Shown here one piece after another: positions 1-8,854 of a DNA stretch of 64,000 nt. This stretch comes from Mucilaginibacter sp. 44-25 (lineage in GTDB: Bacteria; Bacteroidota; Bacteroidia; Sphingobacteriales; Sphingobacteriaceae): NCBI GenBank assembly GCA_001898335.1, contig MKTS01000016.1, positions 1-64,000 of the forward strand, given 5' to 3'. The notes under the pieces are model-generated. The model searched no databases and was not told the origin of the DNA. It was given only the letters and a program-made list of their open reading frames with translations. Each line of letters starts with the position of its first letter. The stretch's first letter is position 1. Made by a program: the position numbers and the translations under genes.

Positions 1-923
1 TCTTTGAACTCCTCCGCCGAATTAAGCCGTCCTGACAACCAATTTTCATCTTTGACGATACCGACTGTCAATTGCCCTGCCTCATATACACCTCCCGTAC
101 CTGAGGCCCTGCTTAAGCTGATCGCTTGCGTGGAGGTCACCGTCGCTTTCCAAAGAGCGGCGTAGCGCGTTGTGGCAATAGTGGTCATCGGATCGGTGTT
201 ATTGACATCCCATTCTGATATCAGTGTGCGGCCACTGGTCGCTGTCCGGCTACCTGGCTGCCAGGCATCCCCCGGAGCGCCCTGTTGTGTCAGCCGGTTA
301 AGCGGAGAGGCCTCGTACACGCTTGCGGCATACGGCGTGGCCATATCCTTGTAATTCTGCCCGGATACCGGAAGATAGAACTGCTTCTGGCCGCTAGTGT
401 TGTAATTCCCCTGAGGATTTAATGCCTCGATATGAAAGGCTCCTGCTGAAGATGATGCGGTTACATAGGGCAGGTATTGTAAGGGCTGCCTGCCATACTG
501 ATCATACAGCATGGGTTGTACCACATCCTGATCACCATTCTTGCTTCCTCGGATCTGTACCGTTTGCAGCGGTCTTCCCAAACCGTCAAAGTATTGCACG
601 GTACGCAGCATCGCGCAGTTGGTCAAAGTTGTCGCGTCCGGGTTGGTAATGTTACTGTCCTGAGCCGTATACTCCATCACAAAATTCCGGTTTACACTCG
701 GTTGTACCGTCAAAGGGGCACAATTTAGCCCCGGAACGATCAGGGCGCTGAAAGTCTGTCCGGCAGCCGTAGAAAAGCCCGGCAACAGCATAATGCTGAC
801 CGGTGCTGTATAACTGCCGGATGTATTAGCAGCACTAAGCTGCACCTGGCTGTTGGCTTTCTGCACCAGGAGCATACTAAAGAGAATGCATAAACGATAA
901 GTAAGGTCAAATATCTTCTTCAT
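1..923 (-). CDS. RHS-type protein with DUF6443 N-terminus, partial (runs off left edge)
   Basis: The reading frame is open from an ATG at 923 to the window edge, about 307 residues. The N-terminus is signal-peptide-like (MKKIFDLTYRLCILFSMLL, then a cleavage-like NSQ). About residue 110 comes VQYFDGLGRPLQTVQ, the hallmark of DUF6443 at the start of Bacteroidota RHS-repeat proteins, followed by YDQYGRQPLQYLPY and SPLNRL. Family knowledge: such proteins are large, secreted and often end in variable, toxin-like C-termini; the C-terminus is outside the window. It starts 23 bases after the stop of the upstream RHS gene, so the two are probably one operon with the tail-fibre-like gene before them. 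Confidence 0.85.
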   Translation of the reverse strand, partial: MKKIFDLTYRLCILFSMLLVQKANSQVQLSAANTSGSYTAPVSIMLLPGFSTAAGQTFSALIVPGLNCAPLTVQPSVNRNFVMEYTAQDSNITNPDATTLTNCAMLRTVQYFDGLGRPLQTVQIRGSKNGDQDVVQPMLYDQYGRQPLQYLPYVTASSSAGAFHIEALNPQGNYNTSGQKQFYLPVSGQNYKDMATPYAASVYEASPLNRLTQQGAPGDAWQPGSRTATSGRTLISEWDVNNTDPMTTIATTRYAALWKATVTSTQAISLSRASGTGGVYEAGQLTVGIVKDENWLSGRLNSAEEFK

Positions 924-946
924 TGTTTTGATGGCTTAGCTGGATA

Positions 947-3900
947 TTAATTACCTCCCTGGTAACCTGTTCCTGTCCGTAATAAAAATTGCTTTTCGAC
1001 GCAGGTGGTATCCCCGCCCGGAGGCTGTACCTGTTGGGTGGTCGCCGTACTGCTTTTCGCGGTCTCCTGATCCGTGGATGTGCTGGATCTTGCCGCGACA
1101 ACCGCAACCGCCACATTACCGCAACCACTTTCAAACGACCCGAGATAGGTATAGCTGCTGCCTTTCGCAACTACTGCAGAGGTCAGCGCTACAGAAGTGG
1201 TAACACTGGTGTTTACTTTAGTGATGGTGGTGATCTTGTAATTTACGGTAACGTCGGTAGTTGCCGTAAATGGTGTACTGTAGGTATTGTCCGTATACAA
1301 TGAGATACGGTATTCCGCATAGTTCTGATTACCGCCGCCACTGGTAAATGACGTTTGCTCGATCAAAGCATACGGCAGAGGCGGCGCATCGTTTGCCGTG
1401 CCATTGCTATAGTTGTAATAGTATTTCTTCAGCAAGTTCTTGTTGTTGTCCCGGATCGTATTCAATCGCTGAAACTCATCGTAGTCGTAGTAACTGACCA
1501 CGCCGTTGACATCCATCGTGCTGGTCATACCGGTCTCCGGATCATAGGTACAACTTGTTAACATCGCACCAGCCGGCGCAAAACGAACATCATCTATTTG
1601 TGCGTTTAAGCTGATGGTATAATTTCCATTACTTACCGTCGCATTCTGTGTCATCCATGTCCAGGCACCATTGTTTTTTTGGTAGTAGTTTAATACATAT
1701 GCACCGTTGGATAGGCCGGATAATACCTTGGTATAGGTTCCTGTGTAGCTGTAGTGACCGGTCTTACTATCATTCAACGTACCGTTACCTGCGCCTTCTT
1801 CAAATCCTTCGAAAAAGATATCGCTAGCAGCCGCATTTTTTGCAGCAAGTACAGGAAATTGATTGCTATAGCCCCACCGGTAAGCGGAGGGTACATTATC
1901 CGTCAATTTGACCTGCGAAATGTTGCCTGTATTATATTCGAAAGCTGCTTTTTCATTATACGCGGCATCTTTCACAAGCGAGGTATTATCCGTTCCGGTT
2001 TGCGTGTAAGTAAAGCTGGATGGCGGTATGAGATAATCTGTTTTGCTTACTTTTGACAGATAGACCTTGTTTTGTGAGGCAGGTTTGTAGTCATAAGTAT
2101 TGTAGACAGCTGACATCACGTTGCCGTTCTTCAAGTTCACCGTTTCCACCAGTGCAAAGTTGTTTTGTATCCGCATGTCGATCAACGGTTTTAGCGCCAC
2201 AGAAGCGTTCGTTAAGGCATTCTGCAAGTTCACTTTATAAGTCGCGTTCGGCCCTGTAAAATTCGCGATACGGTAATCGATGAAGGTCATACGCTTATGG
2301 CTCAGCGCCAGATCATAGTCTAACCAAAGATTTCGCCTGCAACGGTGATCAGTGCCGCATTGAAGCCAATTTGCTTTATAGTTCGTGGTCAGCGCATCCT
2401 GATCAGTGGCCAGGGCCGGTATTTTGGTGTCAAGGCCATCAACCGCTGTGATGGTGTAATCAGGTACATAGCGATAACGGGTTTCCAGTGTTTCGCCTGA
2501 CGAATTCACAGTAGTTTTTCTAGTGAGTTGGTGATGATAGGCATTATCATAAAACGACTGCTCCATCACTTCATTCACGCCGCTGCTGTTATAGGATCTG
2601 CGATGAACTAACTCGGTCACTTTCCTCGCGGTTTTTTGGTCATACCAGGTAAACATACCTGTCCCGTTATTGATACCGTTAACTGTCGTGCTAACCATAG
2701 ACGGGGTCGTCAACAGGTTTTCCTGATATTGATTAGTGTATGACATATCCTGAAGAAGGACACCGGCCTCACTGTATTTGGCTTCGTATTCTAGCTGTCC
2801 GCGCTTAAAGAAATTAGGCTCCGGCGCGGATGGGAAATTCGGAATGTCTATGGTACAGGTATTCGGGGACGTGATAATTGTCCGGTTGACAATGTCTTTC
2901 CGGTCGATCAGGTAGTCGCCATCCATGTTGAACATCGACACGGTATAGCCATTGCCTTGCTGACGCGTGGTAACTTTCCGGTAGCCGATATGCGATCCCT
3001 GGGTACTGCCCATTGGCCGTATGCTGGCAGGGGTCGTCAGGTACGATAACCCCGATCCTGGCACCACCGGGCAGCCATTGGGATAGATAGGATCATTGTT
3101 GACATTATTTGTCAAAGGCCTGAATGATTCCGCGTAGATCTGGTTCCGAACCGGTTGCGCAATGGTGGGCTTTCCGAATACTACCCCCGTCGATAATTGC
3201 TGGCCACTACTGCTGTCGGTATAGTCATAAGAGGTGACCATATCCGGATTACCGTTCGCGCTGCTCTGCGTAATGGTCTTGATGCGGAGGCCGCCTACCA
3301 TCGCATTGGTATTAACGATGGTTCCTGCCATCTGGTAAACCCTTACGTCCGCCCCATTGCCGCCGTAAGAATTGTACTTGGTCACGCGGATATGGTACAG
3401 GCCGGTCGCGTAATTTCGTATGATTTCCTTGGTCTCATTCTTTAGTGCGCTTAAATGATCGAGGGGAGCCCAGTTACTATCAAATACGTCCAACTCTGCG
3501 GAGCCACCTTCAGGCCTGTTCACTAATTGAATCACATAATTATAAGTTCCTAAATTAATATCCAGTGTTGCCGTTTTAGGGCAATCACAACCATCGTAAC
3601 CGGCACTTCGGCTGTCTACAAATGTTCTTTCCCCATTACTAGCGGTAATCTGCGAATTGTAGGTATCGTTGGGTTCAAAATCATACAGATTATACCCACC
3701 GGTAGGAAAGGTGATTTTCTTTAACGTACCTCCGCGCATGGCAGGCCAGTGCGGATCTCGGTCAGCGCCGGCTATTGTTGTAGGGCTGGAAGTATTATAA
3801 GTGTTATAAAAAGTGCCTATGAATTTATCACCATTCGTGGTCACGCCGTTGCTGAATCCCCAATGATCCTGGCCCAGGGACAGCCGACGCGGTACAGGCT

Positions 3901-5206
3901 CATCAAAATAGTCAAATTTGTATGGCGGGTTTAGCGTTCCTGAAGCGCCCTGTTCCTGTATACTCAATAATTTCAAGCGCTTTTTGTCCGAAGTCGGGCC
4001 CCCAAGGTTGGTAGCGGTAACACCATTGGGATCGTCAAAATAGCTGTAATCAAACTTATAACTTTTTAACAACACAGCTCCCGGTTTCATGATATCAATA
4101 CGGCCGAGCGGATAAGCAGCATTAGCGCCCGTATTAGCGCTTTCTAATTCCATGGTTTGCGTGACAATTCCTGTTAAGTCTTGTCTCGGTTGGGCTGCCT
4201 GAACAAAATTAACCTGCGCATTTGACGAAGTGATGCTCGACAATTCAACACCATGGATGATGTTGCGAATAAGTTTAAATCCTGCCTGACTACCTGAAGA
4301 GACCGTATAGTTGGTCGAAATCATATGATAGCTGTAAGCTACCGGCCGGTAATTCAGTGTTATCGTATTGTTACCATCGAAAGATACGATCTTATTCAGA
4401 TACCAGCTGGACAATACTTTGTCCCAGCCAACGCCGTTCTGGGCGGTCATCACTTTGGAATACTCAACAGGATCAGTGTCCGTAGTTGACGGCGTTGCTC
4501 CAAAATAATATCTCGTACCATCCGGTGTTGTCAGCGTAAAACCTTGGATACTTTCAGAAGACCCGTAGGTGTAATTAACCTCTATTTTGATGTCCTGTTC
4601 GGGTAAGAGCATCGGCGTGCGATCATCATTGAAATAAAACTTCCCACTGTAGCCGCCTACATTAAAAAAGAACATATCCGGTTCAGAATCATACTCCCCA
4701 CTGGAAAAACGTTCATATTGATTAACAAAGCCGCTATCTGGCCTTGTTTCCGGCCCGTCCGGCTGGTTTTTTAAAAACGTGTAGCTCCGATACCCGTAAT
4801 TACTATAATACCCAGTTTTCTGAAAATTATTTACAGTTCCCTTTTCATCCGGTGTTCCCCTTACTGAACGGGTGATCACACCACCCGCGTTAAGCGACCA
4901 ACCAGCACCTACCCAGCTGGCGGGCTCACCCACTTTAAGGCCCGATGCATGATAACTCATCGAGATGGGGACGGATAAACTACCGTCCTTTACGGTGTAT
5001 AACGGAATGCTGATCTGCGGAATTCCGGTATGTAAGCTTACCGGGATATCCACGAACTTAGTAATAGCTCCTGCAGTAGGGGAAGCGATAGAAACCTTGT
5101 TATACTCCAGGCCTTCTGATGCGCTTTGCGCAAAGCTTGCCTTGGGAAATAGTGATGCAAACGCCATGCACAGCAGCGCATAGCAAAGCAAATAATTGGA
5201 TTTCAT
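947..5206 (-). CDS. Large secreted RHS-type protein (1419 aa)
   Basis: The protein starts with a clear signal peptide (residues 1-26, ending SFAQ). Residues 30-120 hold the YHASGLKVGEPASWVGAGWSL block and a GGVITRSVRG motif, typical of the SpvB/RHS-like N-terminal beta shell of Bacteroidota cell-surface proteins. Around residues 1210-1240 there is one YD repeat (YYDYDEFQRLNTIRDNN). The last 160 residues are Ser/Thr-rich and end in ...GYQGGN, with no nuclease or peptidase motif that I recognise, so no toxin domain is claimed. It lies 59 bases after the tail-fibre-like gene and 23 bases before the DUF6443 gene, which suggests one secreted surface system. Function unknown. Confidence 0.85.
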   Translation of the reverse strand: MKSNYLLCYALLCMAFASLFPKASFAQSASEGLEYNKVSIASPTAGAITKFVDIPVSLHTGIPQISIPLYTVKDGSLSVPISMSYHASGLKVGEPASWVGAGWSLNAGGVITRSVRGTPDEKGTVNNFQKTGYYSNYGYRSYTFLKNQPDGPETRPDSGFVNQYERFSSGEYDSEPDMFFFNVGGYSGKFYFNDDRTPMLLPEQDIKIEVNYTYGSSESIQGFTLTTPDGTRYYFGATPSTTDTDPVEYSKVMTAQNGVGWDKVLSSWYLNKIVSFDGNNTITLNYRPVAYSYHMISTNYTVSSGSQAGFKLIRNIIHGVELSSITSSNAQVNFVQAAQPRQDLTGIVTQTMELESANTGANAAYPLGRIDIMKPGAVLLKSYKFDYSYFDDPNGVTATNLGGPTSDKKRLKLLSIQEQGASGTLNPPYKFDYFDEPVPRRLSLGQDHWGFSNGVTTNGDKFIGTFYNTYNTSSPTTIAGADRDPHWPAMRGGTLKKITFPTGGYNLYDFEPNDTYNSQITASNGERTFVDSRSAGYDGCDCPKTATLDINLGTYNYVIQLVNRPEGGSAELDVFDSNWAPLDHLSALKNETKEIIRNYATGLYHIRVTKYNSYGGNGADVRVYQMAGTIVNTNAMVGGLRIKTITQSSANGNPDMVTSYDYTDSSSGQQLSTGVVFGKPTIAQPVRNQIYAESFRPLTNNVNNDPIYPNGCPVVPGSGLSYLTTPASIRPMGSTQGSHIGYRKVTTRQQGNGYTVSMFNMDGDYLIDRKDIVNRTIITSPNTCTIDIPNFPSAPEPNFFKRGQLEYEAKYSEAGVLLQDMSYTNQYQENLLTTPSMVSTTVNGINNGTGMFTWYDQKTARKVTELVHRRSYNSSGVNEVMEQSFYDNAYHHQLTRKTTVNSSGETLETRYRYVPDYTITAVDGLDTKIPALATDQDALTTNYKANWLQCGTDHRCRRNLWLDYDLALSHKRMTFIDYRIANFTGPNATYKVNLQNALTNASVALKPLIDMRIQNNFALVETVNLKNGNVMSAVYNTYDYKPASQNKVYLSKVSKTDYLIPPSSFTYTQTGTDNTSLVKDAAYNEKAAFEYNTGNISQVKLTDNVPSAYRWGYSNQFPVLAAKNAAASDIFFEGFEEGAGNGTLNDSKTGHYSYTGTYTKVLSGLSNGAYVLNYYQKNNGAWTWMTQNATVSNGNYTISLNAQIDDVRFAPAGAMLTSCTYDPETGMTSTMDVNGVVSYYDYDEFQRLNTIRDNNKNLLKKYYYNYSNGTANDAPPLPYALIEQTSFTSGGGNQNYAEYRISLYTDNTYSTPFTATTDVTVNYKITTITKVNTSVTTSVALTSAVVAKGSSYTYLGSFESGCGNVAVAVVAARSSTSTDQETAKSSTATTQQVQPPGGDTTCVEKQFLLRTGTGYQGGN

Positions 5207-5265
5207 TCAGGTTGAAAATTAGAGGAAAAGGAATGAGCAATTAACTTTAAAAACAGACGGCCTAT

Positions 5266-6021
5266 TTATTTGGATAATTTTTGTTGTTTCCGAACAACAA
5301 ACCGGAGCTGATCCAAAGAGCGTTTAATGCTCGCATTCGACCTTTGGATAGCTTTTATCTCTTCTTCTTTTTTGATAAGATGAAGTGTTAGTTCCTCTAC
5401 TTTCTTCAGTAAAATCCTGTTCATTTCTCCTAAGTCTGTGCCTTCATTCGCTATGGTCGCTGCGGATGGGACATCCGGAAGGTGCCGGTTACGCTGGATA
5501 TATAATTTTACTTCTGCAAGTGATTGAAGTTTATAATCAGATTTAAAAACAAAATCCGGCCAGTTAGCCGTTTCCACCTTGATAGACTGCGCCCTTACAC
5601 CACCATTGACAGAAAGAGCTTCTTGTGGGGTCATAGTACCTATTCCGACACGTCCGCTGACCAACAAATTGTTTTGACCCACGTTTTGACTAGAGGTCAA
5701 ATAGCCAACCAAAAGGCTCGTGTAACCAACTTTCACCGGATGGGTAGAGTCACCAGTGATGTTGAGTCCCCAGTTTTCCTGAATGGAAGTTGCATTTCCC
5801 CCGGAAACAAATCTCAACCAGGATCCCGATCCAAAAGGGCCACCCGAAGTTACGACCGGAACATCTGTTTGTGCATAACAGCAATTATAGATAGCGCAAA
5901 TCACGATAAATGTGAGAAATGGTTTTCTTATGTGAGGAAAATAGCGGATAATTTCTATTAAGCGCTTAGGAGATCGCATCAAAGTCGCATTGGCGTGGCC
6001 AGCATTAAAAGTGTTTTGCAT
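5266..6021 (-). CDS. Tail-fibre-like secreted protein with C-terminal coiled coil
   Basis: A 251-residue protein. A hydrophobic segment ending in YNCCYAQ (about residues 34-51) resembles a signal peptide; an internal ATG at 5979 (Met15) is an alternative start that would shorten the pre-signal region. The middle has VGIGTMTPQEALSVNG, the phage tail-fibre type repeat seen in many Bacteroidota surface proteins. It is followed by RNRHLPDVPSAATI and DLGEMNRILLKKVEELTLHLI, the conserved lead-in to a C-terminal coiled coil (residues 200-250). It is the first gene of the RHS operon. It may trimerise and display or anchor the RHS proteins (inference). Confidence 0.75.
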   Translation of the reverse strand: MQNTFNAGHANATLMRSPKRLIEIIRYFPHIRKPFLTFIVICAIYNCCYAQTDVPVVTSGGPFGSGSWLRFVSGGNATSIQENWGLNITGDSTHPVKVGYTSLLVGYLTSSQNVGQNNLLVSGRVGIGTMTPQEALSVNGGVRAQSIKVETANWPDFVFKSDYKLQSLAEVKLYIQRNRHLPDVPSAATIANEGTDLGEMNRILLKKVEELTLHLIKKEEEIKAIQRSNASIKRSLDQLRFVVRKQQKLSK

Positions 6022-6410
6022 GTATACTGATTATTGTAATAAAAGGGTTCTGGTTTTAAGTTTTGTTGCAACTCAGATTTACTTACACTTTATCAATACA
6101 AAGCAGATTGTAGAAATAAAGGTCAGTCTGATGTTAAAGACAATGAAGAATATAGGGTGGATGGACTTTACTTCATGAACTAATCAATTCGACAGAAGAG
6201 TGATTCCGGGAATACTTTGTGAGAAGTTCCGCAGCTGTTAAAAAAAATGAGGAGATAATCTAATAATTGTCGCACGAAAATATATTTCGTGGCGGGGCGC
6301 AAAAGGGTAACAGGGGTATTCATGTAATTGTGATGGTCATTATTGCAGTAAAGGCTTTGCTAATATAAATAAAATTTTCAAAGCAAGTATTTTTTTCTTT
6401 TTTTAGAGAT
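6022..6410. other. Intergenic gap, nothing recognised
   Basis: This AT-rich gap separates the RHS operon start from the radical SAM gene stop. I see no convincing ORF, hairpin terminator or RNA. It probably holds the promoter of the tail-fibre/RHS operon and the 3' end of the radical SAM transcript. Confidence 0.4.
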
Positions 6411-7760
6411 TTATTGAGGACGGGTGTGCAATAAATTCAATCTTTCCATTGCCTGTAATTCAAAATATTTCGGAATAAAGTGGTGATATAAACTGCATTG
6501 CGAGTCTTTACCATCAACCCGGTATACCGGGCAGCCGCTCGTGCAAATCGAACGGTATTTACATTTTTTGCAATCATCAGATTTTTTATCCTCATGATGC
6601 TCTCCGACAGCGATCATATCAACAAGGCTAAGTTCCTCGTTGAAAATGGATTTACCTGATGCGCTATCATCACCGAATTGCACATGACAGTATTTAAAAG
6701 TGCCATCAACATAAATAGCACCGCCTGAAAAACCGGAAGCGCAGGTTTGAAACCCTAGTTCATTTGGTTTAAGATCACAAAACTGGAAACGTTTGGAGAA
6801 CTGCCATCCTCTTTTAATGGCCTCCCCCATAATGGCAAAGGAAGCTGTTAAATATTCATCCAAAAGTTCCGCATGTATTTTCTCGCCCTTTACGATGGAA
6901 TAACGAAACGGAATATTAAGGGCAACCAGGTAACAGGTCAGATCAGGCAAGCCGGTCAAATTCAAATTCGTAACAACTGTGTTTACCGATACCGGTACTC
7001 CCGCCGCAATCAATTTGCGCAGATTAGTATCAACAATACCGAATGAACCGCAACCCGAACGGAAACTGCGTGTGGCATCATGGGTGGCTTCTAGGCCGTC
7101 TAATGATACACCAAATCCGATACCGTACGCTTTTGAAAAGTCGATGATCTCATCATTGAGTAGGGTAAGGTTAGTCACAAAACCTGCCTCAAATTTGCAG
7201 CCGATATCGGTTAAGGCTGATCTGGCTTCCGCAATAAACAATTTCCAAGCACCGAATTGACCTAATGGTTCTCCCCCTGCGAGCCGTAACCGAATTTGCC
7301 GGATGCCATCTTTGCGGACAGTTTCTGTTAGTTTGAACAATAACTGTTTTCTCACAGCATCACTCATGCCTTTGCCTGTATTGAGCGTGGAAATATAACA
7401 GTAACTGCAACCCAAGTTACAGGAGTTGGTCGTATGGATCCAAAAGTTCAGCGTATCAGGTGAAACGGGTTTAACAGGCTGTGAAAAACGGCACCTATCA
7501 AAGCCGACCAATTCCGTTTTTTGCAGCATCAATAGAAACGCTTCTAAGGTAACTGGTGTTATCTCTAACTTCCTAGCCAAAGTTTCTATGTCATTAATGC
7601 CATCGATTGCCGATAGTATCTCATACTGGCGTCGGTTGAGCAACCGGAACGAATTTGGAAATGAACAATTAACCGCATAGGCGTGATTTTCGTCTAATGC
7701 GGTTAATAGCAGGTCAGGCGCTCTATGCGGCACAGACCGCATCAATGCTGTAACATTCAT
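6411..7760 (-). CDS. Radical SAM/SPASM peptide maturase with PqqD-like N-terminus
   Basis: A 449-residue enzyme. Residues 15-90 resemble a PqqD-type RiPP recognition element (a winged helix, FRLLNRRQYEILSAIDG). The radical SAM cluster motif is C114-x3-C118-x2-C121, followed by GGEP at 162-165. The C-terminus carries SPASM-type cysteines: C340, C358, then C397-x2-C400-x5-C406-x3-C410 and C422. This arrangement is that of RiPP maturases which crosslink Cys or aromatic side chains of a precursor bound through the PqqD-like domain. The gene starts 13 bases after the stop of a 64-residue Cys-containing peptide, its likely substrate. Assignment as a peptide maturase is strong; the bond formed cannot be told from sequence. 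Confidence 0.88.
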   Translation of the reverse strand: MNVTALMRSVPHRAPDLLLTALDENHAYAVNCSFPNSFRLLNRRQYEILSAIDGINDIETLARKLEITPVTLEAFLLMLQKTELVGFDRCRFSQPVKPVSPDTLNFWIHTTNSCNLGCSYCYISTLNTGKGMSDAVRKQLLFKLTETVRKDGIRQIRLRLAGGEPLGQFGAWKLFIAEARSALTDIGCKFEAGFVTNLTLLNDEIIDFSKAYGIGFGVSLDGLEATHDATRSFRSGCGSFGIVDTNLRKLIAAGVPVSVNTVVTNLNLTGLPDLTCYLVALNIPFRYSIVKGEKIHAELLDEYLTASFAIMGEAIKRGWQFSKRFQFCDLKPNELGFQTCASGFSGGAIYVDGTFKYCHVQFGDDSASGKSIFNEELSLVDMIAVGEHHEDKKSDDCKKCKYRSICTSGCPVYRVDGKDSQCSLYHHFIPKYFELQAMERLNLLHTRPQ

Positions 7761-7773
7761 AAGCGCTCTCTAA

Positions 7774-7968
7774 TTATCCTTCTTGAGATACTGCGCTATG
7801 ACTCTCATGAGAGGCGTTGTCCGCATACATATTATTAGTACAATCATTAAAATTGTTGGTGCAATCGTTGTAATGTGCCCCGCTGTCAGCTGGATTAACA
7901 TTACCTTTTAGCAATGCCATTACCGAACGGTCGTCGAATAGAATGTCTTGTTGGATTGTGTTTAGCAT
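7774..7968 (-). CDS. Candidate RiPP precursor peptide with tandem heptads
   Basis: A 64-residue peptide. A leader-like part (residues 1-32, hydrophobic/acidic, with LLKG at 19-22) precedes a core with two copies of [Y/F]NDCTNN (residues 33-39 and 40-46) and a degenerate third unit, MYADNAS. The only two cysteines are C36 and C43, one per unit. Each unit also has an aromatic-x-Asp triplet (Y33-N-D, F40-N-D, Y48-A-D), a pattern like the substrates of cyclophane-forming radical SAM enzymes. The two NDCTNN copies differ at four codons, all synonymous, which argues that the peptide itself is selected. There is no GG leader cleavage site and no obvious transporter nearby. It lies between a serine recombinase (19-base gap) and the maturase (13-base gap). 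Confidence 0.75.
   Translation of the reverse strand: MLNTIQQDILFDDRSVMALLKGNVNPADSGAHYNDCTNNFNDCTNNMYADNASHESHSAVSQEG
7831..7872 (-). repeat. Tandem 21-bp coding repeat in precursor core
   Basis: Two adjacent 21-base units encode YNDCTNN and FNDCTNN. Over the six shared codons they differ only at third positions (AAC/AAT, TGC/TGT, ACC/ACT, AAC/AAT). Confidence 0.85.
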
Positions 7969-7987
7969 GATCTGATTATTTATGTTG

Positions 7988-8641
7988 TTACTTATTCTTC
8001 TTCCTGTTAAGGCGGTTTAGTAATGTATGAACCGTACTTGGATGCCATTTGCCGACCATGCGGAAAGTCGGCACTTTTCTTCTATTCAATTCTTTACAAA
8101 CAGCGCGGGTTGTCAAAATTCCCCGCTCATTTAAGCGCCTGATAACAGGGTGCATTTTATCAGCAAAGTTTTCAGCGGCCCGTTTATTGACCACAGCTAA
8201 AGTTTTGCTGTTCTTCCCCAATTCTACGCCGCGCCTCTTGGCGGCCGAAAGCGCAGCCTTAGTATTTTCACTGATGCGCTGACGTTGTTCTTCTGCTACT
8301 GCCGCCAGGATGTGGATGGTAAAACGGTTAGCGTGAGGATTGTCTACTACTTTTACTTCTACCTTTGACTTAACAATCCCTGCGATTTGCTCCACATCGC
8401 GCCCGAGCCTGTCAAGCTTGGCAACAATTAATGTCGCTTGCCGCTTCCGGCAAAGAGCAAGGGCATCGAATAATCCTGCGCGATACTTGCGGGTTGATTG
8501 AACCTCGACCACCTGACTAATCAAATTATAATCATTAACCGAGCAATACTGCTCAACCGCGTTTTGCTGCGCTTCCAGTCCTAAACCACTTTTGCCCTGT
8601 CTGCTTGTTGACACACGATAGTACGCGATAGCCTGCTTCAT
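7988..8641 (-). CDS. Serine recombinase (resolvase/invertase family)
   Basis: A 217-residue small serine recombinase. The N-terminal catalytic domain begins AYYRVSTSRQGKSGLGLEAQ, with the nucleophile Ser in the YRVS motif, and continues with the KLDRLGRD helix that holds catalytic arginines and the AEEQRQRISENTKAAL dimer/E-helix region (about 110-130). The C-terminal part (about 140-217) is an HTH-type DNA-binding tail ending in a Lys-rich stretch. The family resolves or inverts DNA at res-like sites. It is the first gene of the peptide/maturase operon, only 19 bases before the precursor start. Either this is a hitchhiking element gene or the recombinase controls or mobilises the peptide locus (inference). 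Confidence 0.88.
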   Translation of the reverse strand: MKQAIAYYRVSTSRQGKSGLGLEAQQNAVEQYCSVNDYNLISQVVEVQSTRKYRAGLFDALALCRKRQATLIVAKLDRLGRDVEQIAGIVKSKVEVKVVDNPHANRFTIHILAAVAEEQRQRISENTKAALSAAKRRGVELGKNSKTLAVVNKRAAENFADKMHPVIRRLNERGILTTRAVCKELNRRKVPTFRMVGKWHPSTVHTLLNRLNRKKNK

Positions 8642-8854
8642 CGCTTTTGTCCCTTTTGTTCACTATTAAACCATCGTTTATATTTGAACAAGATTTAGTT
8701 GAAAATCACTTAATGGCAAAAATCAACTTGTTGTACAGCAAGGAATTGAAAAGCAGGAGTTGGTTTAAAATCGGGCTTTTTGTCTATGTGTTGAGGATGG
8801 TTTACTAATAAACAAACTTCCAGCAAATATTCTTTCCGTATCAAAGGTGAAACA

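Noticed and set aside
947..1400. Toxin domain at the C-terminus of the 1419-residue RHS protein
   Set aside because: No nuclease, peptidase or ADP-ribosylation motif is visible, so none is claimed.
7801..7872. CRISPR-like or satellite repeat
   Set aside because: The repeat is a two-unit coding heptad in phase with the peptide, without spacers.
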